A stretch of DNA of 41,591 bases from a virus, in IMG/VR virus record IMGVR_UViG_3300035698_018551, positions 1 to 41,591 of that record; one strand, given 5' to 3'. Positions 6,461 to 15,640 of the stretch are shown here, piece by piece. Positions within the stretch are counted from its first letter, which is position 1. Each line of letters begins with the position of its first letter. Under the pieces are notes generated by a model that was not told the DNA's origin, did no database searches, and saw only the letters and a list, made by a program, of their open reading frames with translations. The position numbers were made by a program, and so were the translations under genes.

Positions 6461-8356
6461 TTATAATATTTCTGTAATAGTTAATAATGTTGATGCCACA
6501 CCGCCAAATAGACGTGCGCCACCTGAACCACCATTAATATGAAATGATCCTGTACTAGGACCAACGTGTACTTTGTAAGTTCTGGCTGTTTTGGATACAG
6601 ATGCTACCGTATATCGTATAGACAGATCGGAGCCACTAGTTGAACCTGAATTATCTCTAATAGCTGCTACGGCATTTTCAGTTGAATCTACAAAAACAGC
6701 CACTGAGGTAGCATTAAGAGCTCCAGGAGTTCCAAAAGACGTGAACTCAATTAGCAGTGTAGAAGATGCGCTCTTAGGAGTAATTGCCAACGAGAGAACC
6801 AAATCCCCCTCGGTGGATTGCTGAGGAATCGTATCATCATTTGGAATTACAGTGGTACATGTCACCACATCCGACCTGCTTGTGAATTCAAATGATCCAA
6901 AGTTTCCGCCAGGTCCCCACGCAGGAATTCCTGCCACGACTTGAAGTACGTCGTCTGTATCACCAACAGGTAGTTTCTCTATAGAATTGGCAGCATCTGA
7001 ATACAGCATATCTCCAGTTGTGTATGTTGTCTGAGCAGTTCCACCGTTAACCTCAGTTACAGGTACTGTTAGATCAACAGACAACGTATTAGGTCCTGGA
7101 GTTACCGTAATACCTGTTGTAGTTGTTAGGGCGGCAGGAGCAGGATTACCTGCTCCACTGCCTATCCATAGCTCTCCATCTCCATCTAGTGTAGAGGTGC
7201 CCTGATCAAAGGTGATGTTGGTTGCGTCTAGGGTTCCTACAAGCGTGTATCCTCGAATTGCATTCCCTGTAAGGTTTGTGCCGCCTAAAAGCTCTAAACC
7301 TGAAACCGCCAGAGTTCCACCCCCAGCTCCTGCAATAGCATCGGGATTAGAGGACTCAAGTATGCAATTAGCAATCATCGAATTTCCAATAGAGCTGAAT
7401 GTGATTGGAGAAGAGGCTCCCGAACTAATCTTTGTATTAGTTATAGCTCCTGATGAGCTTCCTGACATAGTTATGGGAGCTGTTACAGATGTAAATTCAA
7501 CAGAAAATGTAGAAGTCCCCTGGAAATCTATTGGCGCACCAAACTGAGCCCCATCGCAGACTAGAGAGCCAGCTATAATCATAGTATTTCCCGTTCCAGC
7601 CCCAAATGCTCCATCAAATGCTGATACTGTAGCTGATCCTGTAACATTGTTTACCCATCCGTCATCTGTAGAACCTCTGTCATTAACATCAAAAGACTCT
7701 AGTATTCCTGTCCAGTTAGGTAGATTAAATGTGTACCCGTTAGTTACAACAATTGCCGCATCAATAATTATAAGATGAGAGCTTCCAGATACTGATGAAT
7801 CAAAAATATGAGTCGCAGAGTTAAGTTGAACGTTTCTGAACACAAACCCTCCAGTTTCAGGAGGTGTGTGCTTACCAGTGATTGTAACGCCACCAGTCAC
7901 ATCCGAGAGGCCGACAGCCCCTATTACTTGAGTGCCGCTGTAGCAGACAAGGTCTTCAACATAAGAAGATCCATTAGGTTGTACAAAAACCATACCACCA
8001 CCACCAGCATTTGCAGCATCGAGTCCTGCTTGTATTGTCTGGTAACCAGCCTCTCCAACAGGTCCTACTACATAGGGAGTAATAGGAAAATCTGTGACAA
8101 CTGTTGCAGTTTCGACTTGCAACCAAACTGCAAGTCCGTTGCCGTCAAATCTTGAAAGGTAATACATATCACCTTCCAGTCCCGTTTGAGGGTTCTTTGA
8201 GATAACTAAATGCGTTCCTGCAGGGAAATGTTTATCCGTACTGAGTGGTATACGTGGATAGCCAGATAGAGGTGCTACACTCATTTTACGACCAAGGTAC
8301 TTGGTTGGGCTATTAGCTGGTAATCCGAATTGTGTCATTATGTTATTATAGTCCAT
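6461..8356 (-). CDS. Tail fibre / tailspike-like protein with right-handed beta-helix
   Basis: 631 residues. After a short N-terminal adaptor (about 1-90), the segment SPYVVGPVGEAGYQTIQAGL-like (about 93-115) begins a pectate-lyase-type beta-helix region (about 110-400) with repeated short strands (ITGKHTPPETGGFVF, NCILESSNPDAI). A GGTAQTTYTTGDMLYSD neck follows near 440. A C-terminal jelly-roll-like domain (about 490-631) contains DDTIPQQSTEG and ITPKSASSTLLIEF, common at the tips of phage fibres. It probably forms a trimer that recognises or cleaves host surface glycan. The 496-residue protein at 10887-12377 shares the PYVVG..GQAGYQTI entry motif, so the two are paralogous in that domain. 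Confidence 0.8.
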   Translation of the reverse strand: MDYNNIMTQFGLPANSPTKYLGRKMSVAPLSGYPRIPLSTDKHFPAGTHLVISKNPQTGLEGDMYYLSRFDGNGLAVWLQVETATVVTDFPITPYVVGPVGEAGYQTIQAGLDAANAGGGGMVFVQPNGSSYVEDLVCYSGTQVIGAVGLSDVTGGVTITGKHTPPETGGFVFRNVQLNSATHIFDSSVSGSSHLIIIDAAIVVTNGYTFNLPNWTGILESFDVNDRGSTDDGWVNNVTGSATVSAFDGAFGAGTGNTMIIAGSLVCDGAQFGAPIDFQGTSTFSVEFTSVTAPITMSGSSSGAITNTKISSGASSPITFSSIGNSMIANCILESSNPDAIAGAGGGTLAVSGLELLGGTNLTGNAIRGYTLVGTLDATNITFDQGTSTLDGDGELWIGSGAGNPAPAALTTTTGITVTPGPNTLSVDLTVPVTEVNGGTAQTTYTTGDMLYSDAANSIEKLPVGDTDDVLQVVAGIPAWGPGGNFGSFEFTSRSDVVTCTTVIPNDDTIPQQSTEGDLVLSLAITPKSASSTLLIEFTSFGTPGALNATSVAVFVDSTENAVAAIRDNSGSTSGSDLSIRYTVASVSKTARTYKVHVGPSTGSFHINGGSGGARLFGGVASTLLTITEIL

Positions 8357-8622
8357 GTTACAAGCAGATCTGTTGTTCGACTTGTCATTAACCAGCCACT
8401 ATTGCTGGCTGTATTTACCCAAATATCACCTATGTTTAGCGTTCTATTTATTAAGTTAGAAGTTGCGCTGTTCGGTGGGTTTACATTAGTTATGTGTTTT
8501 TGTACTTTCTCATTTATTGCGGTGGCTAGGTCTGTGTAAATTGTAGTAAGTTGTCTAAGTAGTTCTGGATTTTCTGATGAAAGTTTACTTCCAAAGTTGA
8601 ACTTTGTTATTATCCTACTCAT
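8338..8622 (-). CDS. Small virion / fibre-associated protein
   Basis: 94 residues. An N-terminal helical stretch (LSSENPELLRQLTTIYTDLATAINEKVQK) resembles a trimeric coiled-coil stem. A C-terminal NIGDIWVNTASNSGWLMTSRT segment resembles the peptidoglycan- or fibre-attachment motif found near other fibre proteins. It overlaps the downstream fibre gene by 19 nt and the upstream paralogue by 8 nt. Confidence 0.6.
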   Translation of the reverse strand: MSRIITKFNFGSKLSSENPELLRQLTTIYTDLATAINEKVQKHITNVNPPNSATSNLINRTLNIGDIWVNTASNSGWLMTSRTTDLLVTWTIIT

Positions 8623-9172
8623 TCAACCCATACCATGTGAATGTAACTGATATCATGTTGCCGCTGTTTAGTGAAAATCTAATGGAGTTGTTTACCTCTG
8701 CGGCCGTAACATAACTTCCTACTGAAGTCGTGGAAACACATTGAGAAGTAGCTCCTCCAGCCATATACGCTCCCTGATTTAGGTAGTTGGTACGCAGGTC
8801 TGCTCTTGTGGGTCCATAGAGAATTAGATGAGAGTTGTATAACTCACCAGTAGCGTTTCCTATTCCTATACTCACTCCCGACAAAGATAATACCATTTCA
8901 GAATCTAGCCTGGAGGTAATAAATGAGCTAGACATAGTTGTTGAATTATTTAAATAACCGCTTGTGTGAAAAGAAGAGCCATTGTCATTAGATAAAAAAC
9001 TTCTCAAGCGAACGTCGTCGTTAGCAACCTTTAGACCGTTTATGTAAACCAAATAGTTCAGATACTGTCCGTTTAAAACTGTGTTGTCAAAAACCACCTC
9101 TGATACGTTTGAAAAAGTATTTTTGGTAATTAAAGTAGAGGCAATAGTTGTTATTTCTCTTGCATCACTCAC
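8615..9172 (-). CDS. Tandem fibre-type paralogue 3
   Basis: 185 residues, third of three adjacent related genes. Shared elements: VVFDNTVLNGQYLNYLVYINGLK near residue 30, SNDNGSSFHTSGY near 65, and the end SGNMISVTFTWYGLN. A beta-sandwich fold is likely. It may bind receptor or carbohydrate, or decorate the tail. The start at 9172 overlaps the stop of paralogue 2 by 8 nt. Confidence 0.7.
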   Translation of the reverse strand: MSDAREITTIASTLITKNTFSNVSEVVFDNTVLNGQYLNYLVYINGLKVANDDVRLRSFLSNDNGSSFHTSGYLNNSTTMSSSFITSRLDSEMVLSLSGVSIGIGNATGELYNSHLILYGPTRADLRTNYLNQGAYMAGGATSQCVSTTSVGSYVTAAEVNNSIRFSLNSGNMISVTFTWYGLNE

Positions 9173-9725
9173 TATTCAACCCATACCATGTGAAAGTTCC
9201 CGTTACTATGTTTCCTGAGCTCATCTCAAACTTGATAGCGTCATGGGCTTCTGCTGATAAATAACACCCTCCTAAAGACCCCATTGTGCCTACAGAAGAA
9301 GGATTTATATACGAAGACCTGTTGGTGTAATAGGTGTAGGACGTAGCATTTGTAGGATCAAATATCAGCAGATCATTACAATAAAAATGAGAGGCGTCAT
9401 TGCTAAGTCCATGGGTAGCTACCTGACCAGCTAAAGGAATGTTAAAATCTACGTTAGAGCCAGTCTCTCCTGCATCCCAAGATTGGTTGCTCCCCTCATA
9501 CCCTGTCACACGAAATGTGGCTCCGTTGTCGTTAGAAAGAGTCGCGAAAAGGAAGGTGTCATCCGTAGCGGGTTGAAGTTGATTGATTTTCAAGAGGTAG
9601 TTTTTAAACCGTCCGTCTAGTACTGAGTTATCAAATATCACGCTAGCCACGTTGGAGACGGTCGTTGAACTTATCACCTCAATTCCATCTTTGATTCCAC
9701 CTTTCATTGTGCTGATATCACCCAC
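9165..9725 (-). CDS. Tandem fibre-type paralogue 2
   Basis: 186 residues. It carries the family marks VIFDNSVLDGRFKNYLLKINQLQ, LSNDNGATFRVTGYEG and SGNIVTGTFTWYGLN. It is closest to paralogue 3 at the C-terminus. The centre (SHFYCNDLLIFDPTNATSYTYY) is the most variable part, as expected for a specificity surface. It overlaps both neighbours by 8 nt. Confidence 0.7.
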   Translation of the reverse strand: MGDISTMKGGIKDGIEVISSTTVSNVASVIFDNSVLDGRFKNYLLKINQLQPATDDTFLFATLSNDNGATFRVTGYEGSNQSWDAGETGSNVDFNIPLAGQVATHGLSNDASHFYCNDLLIFDPTNATSYTYYTNRSSYINPSSVGTMGSLGGCYLSAEAHDAIKFEMSSGNIVTGTFTWYGLNSE

Positions 9726-10266
9726 CTGTCCCGTATACAGTGATAGTTCCGCTCACCATGTTTCCTGAAGATAGTTGAAACCTGATCGCATCATGTTTCT
9801 CAACTGTTGTTGGATAGCTACCACCTCCCCAAACTGACCAAGCTGTATTAGAGGTATGCCTAATATAAGTAGCTGTCGTGCTGCTATAGGTAAAAGCAGA
9901 AGGAGAAAGAAGGTCGTAAAATGTAATAACCCCATTCCAATATTTCCCTGATCCACTTCCTAAGGGAAACGATGATTGAGTAAAAACCATATTTGTTGTC
10001 GATAATGTAGCAGCATATCCTGTACCCGCTATACAGCAAAAACTTTGGTATCCCGTGGATATAAAGGAAGCTCCATTGTCGTTAGACAGGTTGGCGTCAA
10101 GCCTAACACCATTGTTTTGGGACTTAAGCGAATTTATAACAAATATGAAGTTCTGGTAGGGACCATTCAGGAGAGTTTTGTCTATTACAACAGTCGCATC
10201 ATTACTGATCTCTACACTGCCTAACAACTTGGCGCCCGTACTTGGTCCTACAAAGATAAAGCTCAT
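9718..10266 (-). CDS. Tandem fibre-type paralogue 1
   Basis: 182 residues. Family marks are VVIDKTLLNGPYQNFIFVINSLK, LSNDNGASFISTGYQ and LSSGNMVSGTITVYG. It differs most in the middle and C-terminus. It is first in the tandem set, directly after the 198-residue virion protein (1-nt gap). The three copies probably arose by duplication and then diverged in their central loops. Confidence 0.7.
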   Translation of the reverse strand: MSFIFVGPSTGAKLLGSVEISNDATVVIDKTLLNGPYQNFIFVINSLKSQNNGVRLDANLSNDNGASFISTGYQSFCCIAGTGYAATLSTTNMVFTQSSFPLGSGSGKYWNGVITFYDLLSPSAFTYSSTTATYIRHTSNTAWSVWGGGSYPTTVEKHDAIRFQLSSGNMVSGTITVYGTGG

Positions 10267-10267
10267 A

Positions 10268-10864
10268 TTAAGTTTGTTTTACAATAAAATATTGAACTGC
10301 TGAAGTGTCTGTTCCGCTGTTTGAATTAATTGCAAAAGCTGAACCAGCAGCGATTTCATATGTTAGATCTCCAACAGTTCCACCAATACCAACTCTTTGT
10401 AGAAATATCTTGTCATTATCTGCGATGTTAGTATTAGCTACAGTTACTGTTCCACCTACAAGAGTTGCTTCTCCAATAGTATCTGTAACCGCTCCGCCAT
10501 TTACTTGTAGGCCAGTTCCAGCTAATGCTATATGAAGGTTTCCGTTAATAACACATGGATTAACTGCGGAGGTAATCGTAACGCCACCAGCAGTAGCTGC
10601 AATATTTACAGCATCGACAGCAGCTTTAGTGCTGATTAGGTTAATTTGCTCTGGAGTGATTCCTGACCCCAGGAGTGACCAAATAGCATTTCCAGAAACG
10701 TTCTTACCACCATATGAATAGAAGTTAGATGCTGTATTACTAACTCTGTAAATATATACTTGACCTATTTTTTTAGCGAAATCGGAATTACCCGGTGCTT
10801 TATTTCGTTCTATTGGGGATGGAAATACGTCTATTAACCCCTTTTTAAGTGCATATGCTTTCAT
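10268..10864 (-). CDS. Virion / fibre protein with C-terminal domain shared with its upstream neighbour
   Basis: 198 residues. The N-terminal part (DFAKKIGQVYIYRVSNTASN) looks like a fibre base. The C-terminal 75 residues (GTVTVANTNIADNDKIFLQ, GTVGDLTYEIAAGSAFAINS, DTSAVQYFIV) match the C-terminal domain of the 496-residue protein at 10887-12377, including its GELNIL and SADTSSIAWFF strands. A small beta-sandwich tip domain is likely. Confidence 0.65.
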   Translation of the reverse strand: MKAYALKKGLIDVFPSPIERNKAPGNSDFAKKIGQVYIYRVSNTASNFYSYGGKNVSGNAIWSLLGSGITPEQINLISTKAAVDAVNIAATAGGVTITSAVNPCVINGNLHIALAGTGLQVNGGAVTDTIGEATLVGGTVTVANTNIADNDKIFLQRVGIGGTVGDLTYEIAAGSAFAINSNSGTDTSAVQYFIVKQT

Positions 10865-10886
10865 TGATTTTATCTTTTGTTTTTAT

Positions 10887-12377
10887 TTATGCTGGATCTA
10901 TGAAGAACCAAGCGATGCTTGATGTGTCCGCTGAGCTCATGGACTCTATTGTGAAGGAAGTCCCTACGACTCGACTCAGAATATTTAACTCGCCGTGAGT
11001 TCCTGATCCGTTGTTTTGAGATGTTAAAAATATTCCAGTATTAGCGGCAACTGCGGTAGTAGGTACGACAGCACCTCCAGCAGTTAAAGTGACTACACCA
11101 AATCTAGCGTTAGTCCCCTGCGCCATCTTAAGTCCAGATCCTAGGGTACTTAAAACAACAGATCCTGTGCCTTTAGTATCTAAGTCTATATCAATGTTAG
11201 TGTCTGTACCGTCCGCCGCAATTGTATTAGCAGATATAGTCACACCTGCATCTGCTGAAGATGTTTCAAACGAGTCGGCAATAAAATCTCCACCTGTTAG
11301 ATCACCTGTTTGTGCTCGTGCTCCAGTAATACCTACATTTGCTCCGATAGCGTTGTTGGCTAGGAAGTGGACGTCTTCAAGTATTACCGTGCCTTTTCCC
11401 GCACTACCATCAATGACGGGGACGGAAGTACTTGTAATGCTAACTGTGCTAAATGATGGTGAGTTGTTTGAGTTTTGAATAATTGCAGGAAGAACTCCTG
11501 ACAAAATACTGCAGTTAGAAATCTCGCCTGTGGATTCTCCAGTAAAATTGACCTGAGCCAATACTGAATTATTTACAACCAGTATATTTTCATTACTAAC
11601 ACCGATAATGTTAATAGGACATCCAATTATAGAGCTTTGAACAGTAAAAGTTCCTGAAGAGAAAGCTGATCCAGCACCTATTCCTATTTGAGAGTTAATA
11701 ATAGATACGTCAATAGATCCAATAGTATTAGTTATAATAGCTCCAGCATTAGAAAAATCTGTGCAATTACGGATGAAAAGCGATCCAGTTCCCGAAACCA
11801 TATTTAGAATAACTCCGCTAGAAGAGTTGAATCTGCAATTTTCAAGCACAATGTTAGTTTCTGTCGTTTCTGCGCTAGTGAAAATATCTGTAGCTGAGGA
11901 AAATGCAATTTCAGAAAATGATGTAGTAGTTCCGTTCAGAGGAGGAGTATGGATTCCAGCTATAACTACTGACTGTGGGAATGAAGAGGCAGCCACCCCT
12001 ACAAAGTTAACTGTTCCAACTGATAAATCTAAATTCTCACTGTAGAAGCCCCCCTGGATGTATACAGTGCCACCTCCATCTGCTAGAGCGGCTGCGTGTG
12101 CATCACCAATAGTTTGATAGCCAGCTTGCCCCGACAATCCTACAACATACGGGGAAATTGGATATCCACTATCTCCACCTAACAGATCCCATTGGGGTAC
12201 TCCTCCAGTCTCATTTACTAATGCAAATAAGTCACGAGCAGCAAAATCTACCCATAGTTGTCCAAGAGGGTAGCCTCTATCATTTGCTGTTGGAGGTCTA
12301 GGTTTTGCTATTGGAGTTGGGGCAAGTCTTGTACGACCAGGAGGCCCCATAGTATATGTTTGGAGTGCTTTATTCAT
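10887..12377 (-). CDS. Beta-helix tail fibre / tailspike-like protein
   Basis: 496 residues. Residues 1-75 form an adaptor with GYPLGQLWVDFAARDLFALVN. PYVVGLSGQAGYQTIGDAH (about 78-96) opens a beta-helix (about 95-330) of short repeating strands such as FNSSSGVILNMVSG and NCRFNSS. The final 75 residues form the tip domain shared with the 198-residue neighbour. Parallel beta-helix fibres typically bind or depolymerise surface polysaccharide. It is first in the fibre operon, with promoter TTGATA-17-TATTTT at 12475-12447 and an AGGAAT ribosome-binding site. Confidence 0.75.
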   Translation of the reverse strand: MNKALQTYTMGPPGRTRLAPTPIAKPRPPTANDRGYPLGQLWVDFAARDLFALVNETGGVPQWDLLGGDSGYPISPYVVGLSGQAGYQTIGDAHAAALADGGGTVYIQGGFYSENLDLSVGTVNFVGVAASSFPQSVVIAGIHTPPLNGTTTSFSEIAFSSATDIFTSAETTETNIVLENCRFNSSSGVILNMVSGTGSLFIRNCTDFSNAGAIITNTIGSIDVSIINSQIGIGAGSAFSSGTFTVQSSIIGCPINIIGVSNENILVVNNSVLAQVNFTGESTGEISNCSILSGVLPAIIQNSNNSPSFSTVSITSTSVPVIDGSAGKGTVILEDVHFLANNAIGANVGITGARAQTGDLTGGDFIADSFETSSADAGVTISANTIAADGTDTNIDIDLDTKGTGSVVLSTLGSGLKMAQGTNARFGVVTLTAGGAVVPTTAVAANTGIFLTSQNNGSGTHGELNILSRVVGTSFTIESMSSADTSSIAWFFIDPA

Positions 12378-12446
12378 TTATTATTAATTCCTGTTGTATG
12401 AAAACGAGTGCAGAGCGCATCGCGGGGAAATTCCATCTCTACTATT

Positions 12447-12475
12447 AAAATATTATTTTACTAGAAATATATCAA
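12447..12475 (-). promoter_or_regulatory. Promoter of the fibre operon
   Basis: TTGATA (12475-12470), 17 bp, TATTTT (12452-12447), in the only sizeable gap inside the structural block, between the ejection protein and the fibre genes. Confidence 0.5.
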
Positions 12476-12488
12476 GAAACATATAATA

Positions 12489-14927
12489 TTATTTTGAAAG
12501 TGAATTGATGTATGATCGAGACTTGCCTTTTCTTTCTAGGTCTTCTCTCATCTTTCTTTTGCCAGTGGCGTCTTTAGATTTATATCTTCTTCTTGTGTCC
12601 CATTTTGCAATTGCTTTAAGAGTGAAAAACCCTGGAACAGTTCCTGTAACAGAAAATTTAATTCCTTTTTTGCTCCAAGTAGCAATTTTCCTAACTGTTC
12701 CAGGAGACATTTTAATGCCTCTTTTTTTCAATTTATCGCTAATTATTTTATAAACTCTAGGGATGTCTAAATTCTTAAGTTCTTCTGGAGTAAGATCAGG
12801 AAATTCTTCTTCTCCAATTGCATCGGCAATCGTGTCTTCAGTTTTTTTGCTGGATTTTTCAGACTCTTTAGATTTACTTGTCTTTTCTCCGCTTGTTTTT
12901 GCAGATTCTCTAGCCTTCGTGCCTTCTTTAGAAGATCGAAGCCCACCCTTTTCTCGAATATCTCTAGCTCGTCCCGACTCGGAAAGTACTTCTGATTTTC
13001 CAGGCTCGAATTTTTCTTTAATTCTTTTGCTTTTCTCCATTCTTTGAAGGGCTTTTCTTCTCATCTGAATGTTGATTTTTGCTTGTGTATCTTTAACAGC
13101 TAGTTCTAAAACTTCTTTTTGTTTCTGCAGGATTTTTCTTTCAGCATCTTTAAGAGCAGGGTTTTTCAACTTCTCTCTGACTTCTGATAAGGCACTTTTA
13201 TACTTTTGGTTGTATACTCGATTTGCTCGAATCATTTGATCCTCACGCATACCTCGTCCCATACCAACGCGACCTTTTAATCCCTCCCCAGTTTTGATCC
13301 TATCTTTGCTGATTCTATTCTCTTTAAGCATCTCATCGACGGTCATTGTCTTGGAATCTTTAGCCATCTTATCAACAGAGACATCAGCCTGATTTCTTGT
13401 TTGATTTAGTGTTTGTCTAGTTTCTCCTGAAGTTGCTGATCTTTGAGCTGCAAACAGTTCTTCTTCTGCCGCCATAAGCTCACGTTCTGCTCTAATTAAG
13501 TTCCTGTCTAAGGTAGCTTTATTTGCTGGACTCTGTTTGGGTCCTTGTCTTTTAATTCTACGACGAAAATCATCTAGTTTAGCCCATTTTTGGTGTAACT
13601 CATTAACTCGTTTCTCTAAACCTGGTAACTCTTTCTGGTAATATTCTTTTGTCTGCTCTTTACCTCGTGGTCGACGTGCGTTTAATCTGTCAGTTTCTGC
13701 TTTTACTTCTGCTGCATTAGCATTGAAACTACGAACTTCACTTTCAAACTGTTTTACTAATTCTTTTGGAGGAGTAGGAGTTGATACTTCTTTAACTCTT
13801 TGTGTTTTTTCAACTCCTCTAGACAGCTCTTTAGATGTATCTTCTGAAACGTTTCTGGTTATGTCTTTCCACTGTCTAAGACTTGCTTTATCCCCGTTAG
13901 CTGCTGCCTCTAAATCTACACCTGCTTTCTCAGCTTGTTGAGTTGCTTTTTTAAATTGATTTGAAGTGAGATCTTCACGTCCTAGGCCTTTACTTTTAGA
14001 TACTTTTGGACCGCCTCCTGCTTTTCCTAAAGACCCTTTCTTTAATAAATTCATAAGCCCTGCTGCACCAGTAGGACCTAGCTCTGCAACTGTTTGGGCT
14101 GTTTCTCCTCCTCCCAAACCCTCCACTGCCTGGCCTAATGCTCCCCCTGCAATAGCAGCAGCCGGGTTAACTCCATATGAACTCAAAACCCCAAACCTCT
14201 CTAGCATCTTTTCTATTGCAGTTTGAGATTCTCCAGTAAACTTTTTTGCAAGCTCTGTCATAGGTGTTTTATCTGAGCTAATAAAAGGGTTGTCTGAATT
14301 ATCCGATAAATTTCCTGTGAGATCTAAAAGTTCTAATTCTTTTCTAAGTTGATCGGAAATTCCAGCAGCACCTTTAACGATTCCTCTTCCTGGTGCCGCA
14401 GCCAGAGACATAATGTTAGGCCCTAGACTTTGAAAAAACCCTGGCTGTTCTGGTTCTTTAAGTCCTGCTTCTTCTAGTTTTTTGTTAACTATGCTATTAG
14501 TGTCAGACAGATTTTTAGATACCCATTTCTTATATTCCGCAGGAGGTAGGCTATCTTTTGCGATCTTGTTCTCTTTTTCTGAGATGCCAACACTCTTCAA
14601 AGCATCAACTATTTTTTTATTAGTAAGGGCCTTTGTATATTGAGCACCTCTGCTCTTCACATCACTAATAAGCCTAACTCTATTTGAGTTTGAAATATTA
14701 GGATCTTGATTTATCTGACTTAACGTATTGGCTACGCTTGTCTCTGGATCAGACGCATCAAAGTTTGACTGAAAGTTATTCAAGATATTAGACATATTAT
14801 CTTGCTGTCTTCTAGATTGTATGTTTTCAGTCGTTCTAGTCCCAAAAGCATCTAAGATTTTCTCTAAGCTAGTAGGGGTGTTATCTTGTTGAGGGTTGAA
14901 ATTGAACTGAGGTACTCTTCCTGTCAT
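12489..14927 (-). CDS. Large internal virion / DNA-ejection-type protein
   Basis: 812 residues, by far the most charged virion protein. Residues about 250-300 contain glycine/alanine-rich hydrophobic segments (NPAAAIAGGALGQAVEGLGGG), flanked by long lysine/glutamate coiled-coil stretches (about 400-700). A basic C-terminus reads RKMREDLERKGKSR. This layout is typical of podovirus internal proteins ejected with the DNA to form a trans-envelope channel. No lytic transglycosylase or peptidase motif was recognised. The stop of the next gene overlaps its start by 4 nt. Confidence 0.65.
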   Translation of the reverse strand: MTGRVPQFNFNPQQDNTPTSLEKILDAFGTRTTENIQSRRQQDNMSNILNNFQSNFDASDPETSVANTLSQINQDPNISNSNRVRLISDVKSRGAQYTKALTNKKIVDALKSVGISEKENKIAKDSLPPAEYKKWVSKNLSDTNSIVNKKLEEAGLKEPEQPGFFQSLGPNIMSLAAAPGRGIVKGAAGISDQLRKELELLDLTGNLSDNSDNPFISSDKTPMTELAKKFTGESQTAIEKMLERFGVLSSYGVNPAAAIAGGALGQAVEGLGGGETAQTVAELGPTGAAGLMNLLKKGSLGKAGGGPKVSKSKGLGREDLTSNQFKKATQQAEKAGVDLEAAANGDKASLRQWKDITRNVSEDTSKELSRGVEKTQRVKEVSTPTPPKELVKQFESEVRSFNANAAEVKAETDRLNARRPRGKEQTKEYYQKELPGLEKRVNELHQKWAKLDDFRRRIKRQGPKQSPANKATLDRNLIRAERELMAAEEELFAAQRSATSGETRQTLNQTRNQADVSVDKMAKDSKTMTVDEMLKENRISKDRIKTGEGLKGRVGMGRGMREDQMIRANRVYNQKYKSALSEVREKLKNPALKDAERKILQKQKEVLELAVKDTQAKINIQMRRKALQRMEKSKRIKEKFEPGKSEVLSESGRARDIREKGGLRSSKEGTKARESAKTSGEKTSKSKESEKSSKKTEDTIADAIGEEEFPDLTPEELKNLDIPRVYKIISDKLKKRGIKMSPGTVRKIATWSKKGIKFSVTGTVPGFFTLKAIAKWDTRRRYKSKDATGKRKMREDLERKGKSRSYINSLSK

Positions 14928-15631
14928 CTGTCACCGAACCCAAAATCGAATTCTCCTGAGTCTCCTGGAGATGTTGGCGACGGCAATCCTGGTTTTCCTC
15001 CACGAGATCCTAGATAGTCTGCAAGCCATCCTGCGGCATGAGGTCCAAGGCTCCCTAGAATCTGATCTAGCATCCCCTTACCCTGACCGCCAGGAGTGTC
15101 GTACCCGAAAGTTTTCTGTCCTAATAGGCTATCTATGCCCCTGAGTTGTCTATTCTGAGCACCTTGTTGGCCTTGAAACATCATTTGCGCTCTCTGAGCG
15201 TTTAGAGCCTCTGTGACGTCACGACCAGAGTTAGCAAGGGCTTCACCTGCGTAAGTGCTATTGCCAAGTCCTGTGCCTCTGAATTGGCCTGTAATTTGAG
15301 GCACAACGTTTTCTCGGTAACTTCTTTGAGCTGGATTGGCAACATTCTGATCGAACGATGAATTTGCTTGGTCTGCATCGAAATTGAAGAGATTAGATAG
15401 GGGTCCCTGTCCTTGTACGCCTTGTTGGTATTGGTTGTACAATTCTTGCTGTTGGGGGTCAAATAGACTAACTCTGTTAGGACCTTTTTGACGATTTGAT
15501 CCGCCACCAAAAAGACCTGCTAACCCACCGACGCCAGCACCGATAGCCGTGCCAATTCCTGGTGCAATTGTAGACCCTATACCTGCGCCTGTCATAGCTC
15601 CGCTTGCCGCTTGTCCAAAATTATATGCCAT
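14924..15631 (-). CDS. Glycine-zipper DNA-transfer / ejection protein
   Basis: 235 residues. Residues about 10-45 are an uninterrupted glycine-zipper (GAGIGSTIAPGIGTAIGAG, then GVGGLAGLFGGG), the membrane-inserting motif of podovirus ejection proteins such as those of the P22 gp7 type. The middle is glutamine/asparagine-rich (QQQELYNQYQQGVQGQG). The adjacent 812-residue protein probably acts with it to pass DNA across the envelope. Confidence 0.7.
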   Translation of the reverse strand: MAYNFGQAASGAMTGAGIGSTIAPGIGTAIGAGVGGLAGLFGGGSNRQKGPNRVSLFDPQQQELYNQYQQGVQGQGPLSNLFNFDADQANSSFDQNVANPAQRSYRENVVPQITGQFRGTGLGNSTYAGEALANSGRDVTEALNAQRAQMMFQGQQGAQNRQLRGIDSLLGQKTFGYDTPGGQGKGMLDQILGSLGPHAAGWLADYLGSRGGKPGLPSPTSPGDSGEFDFGFGDR

Positions 15632-15640
15632 ATTAGTTTC

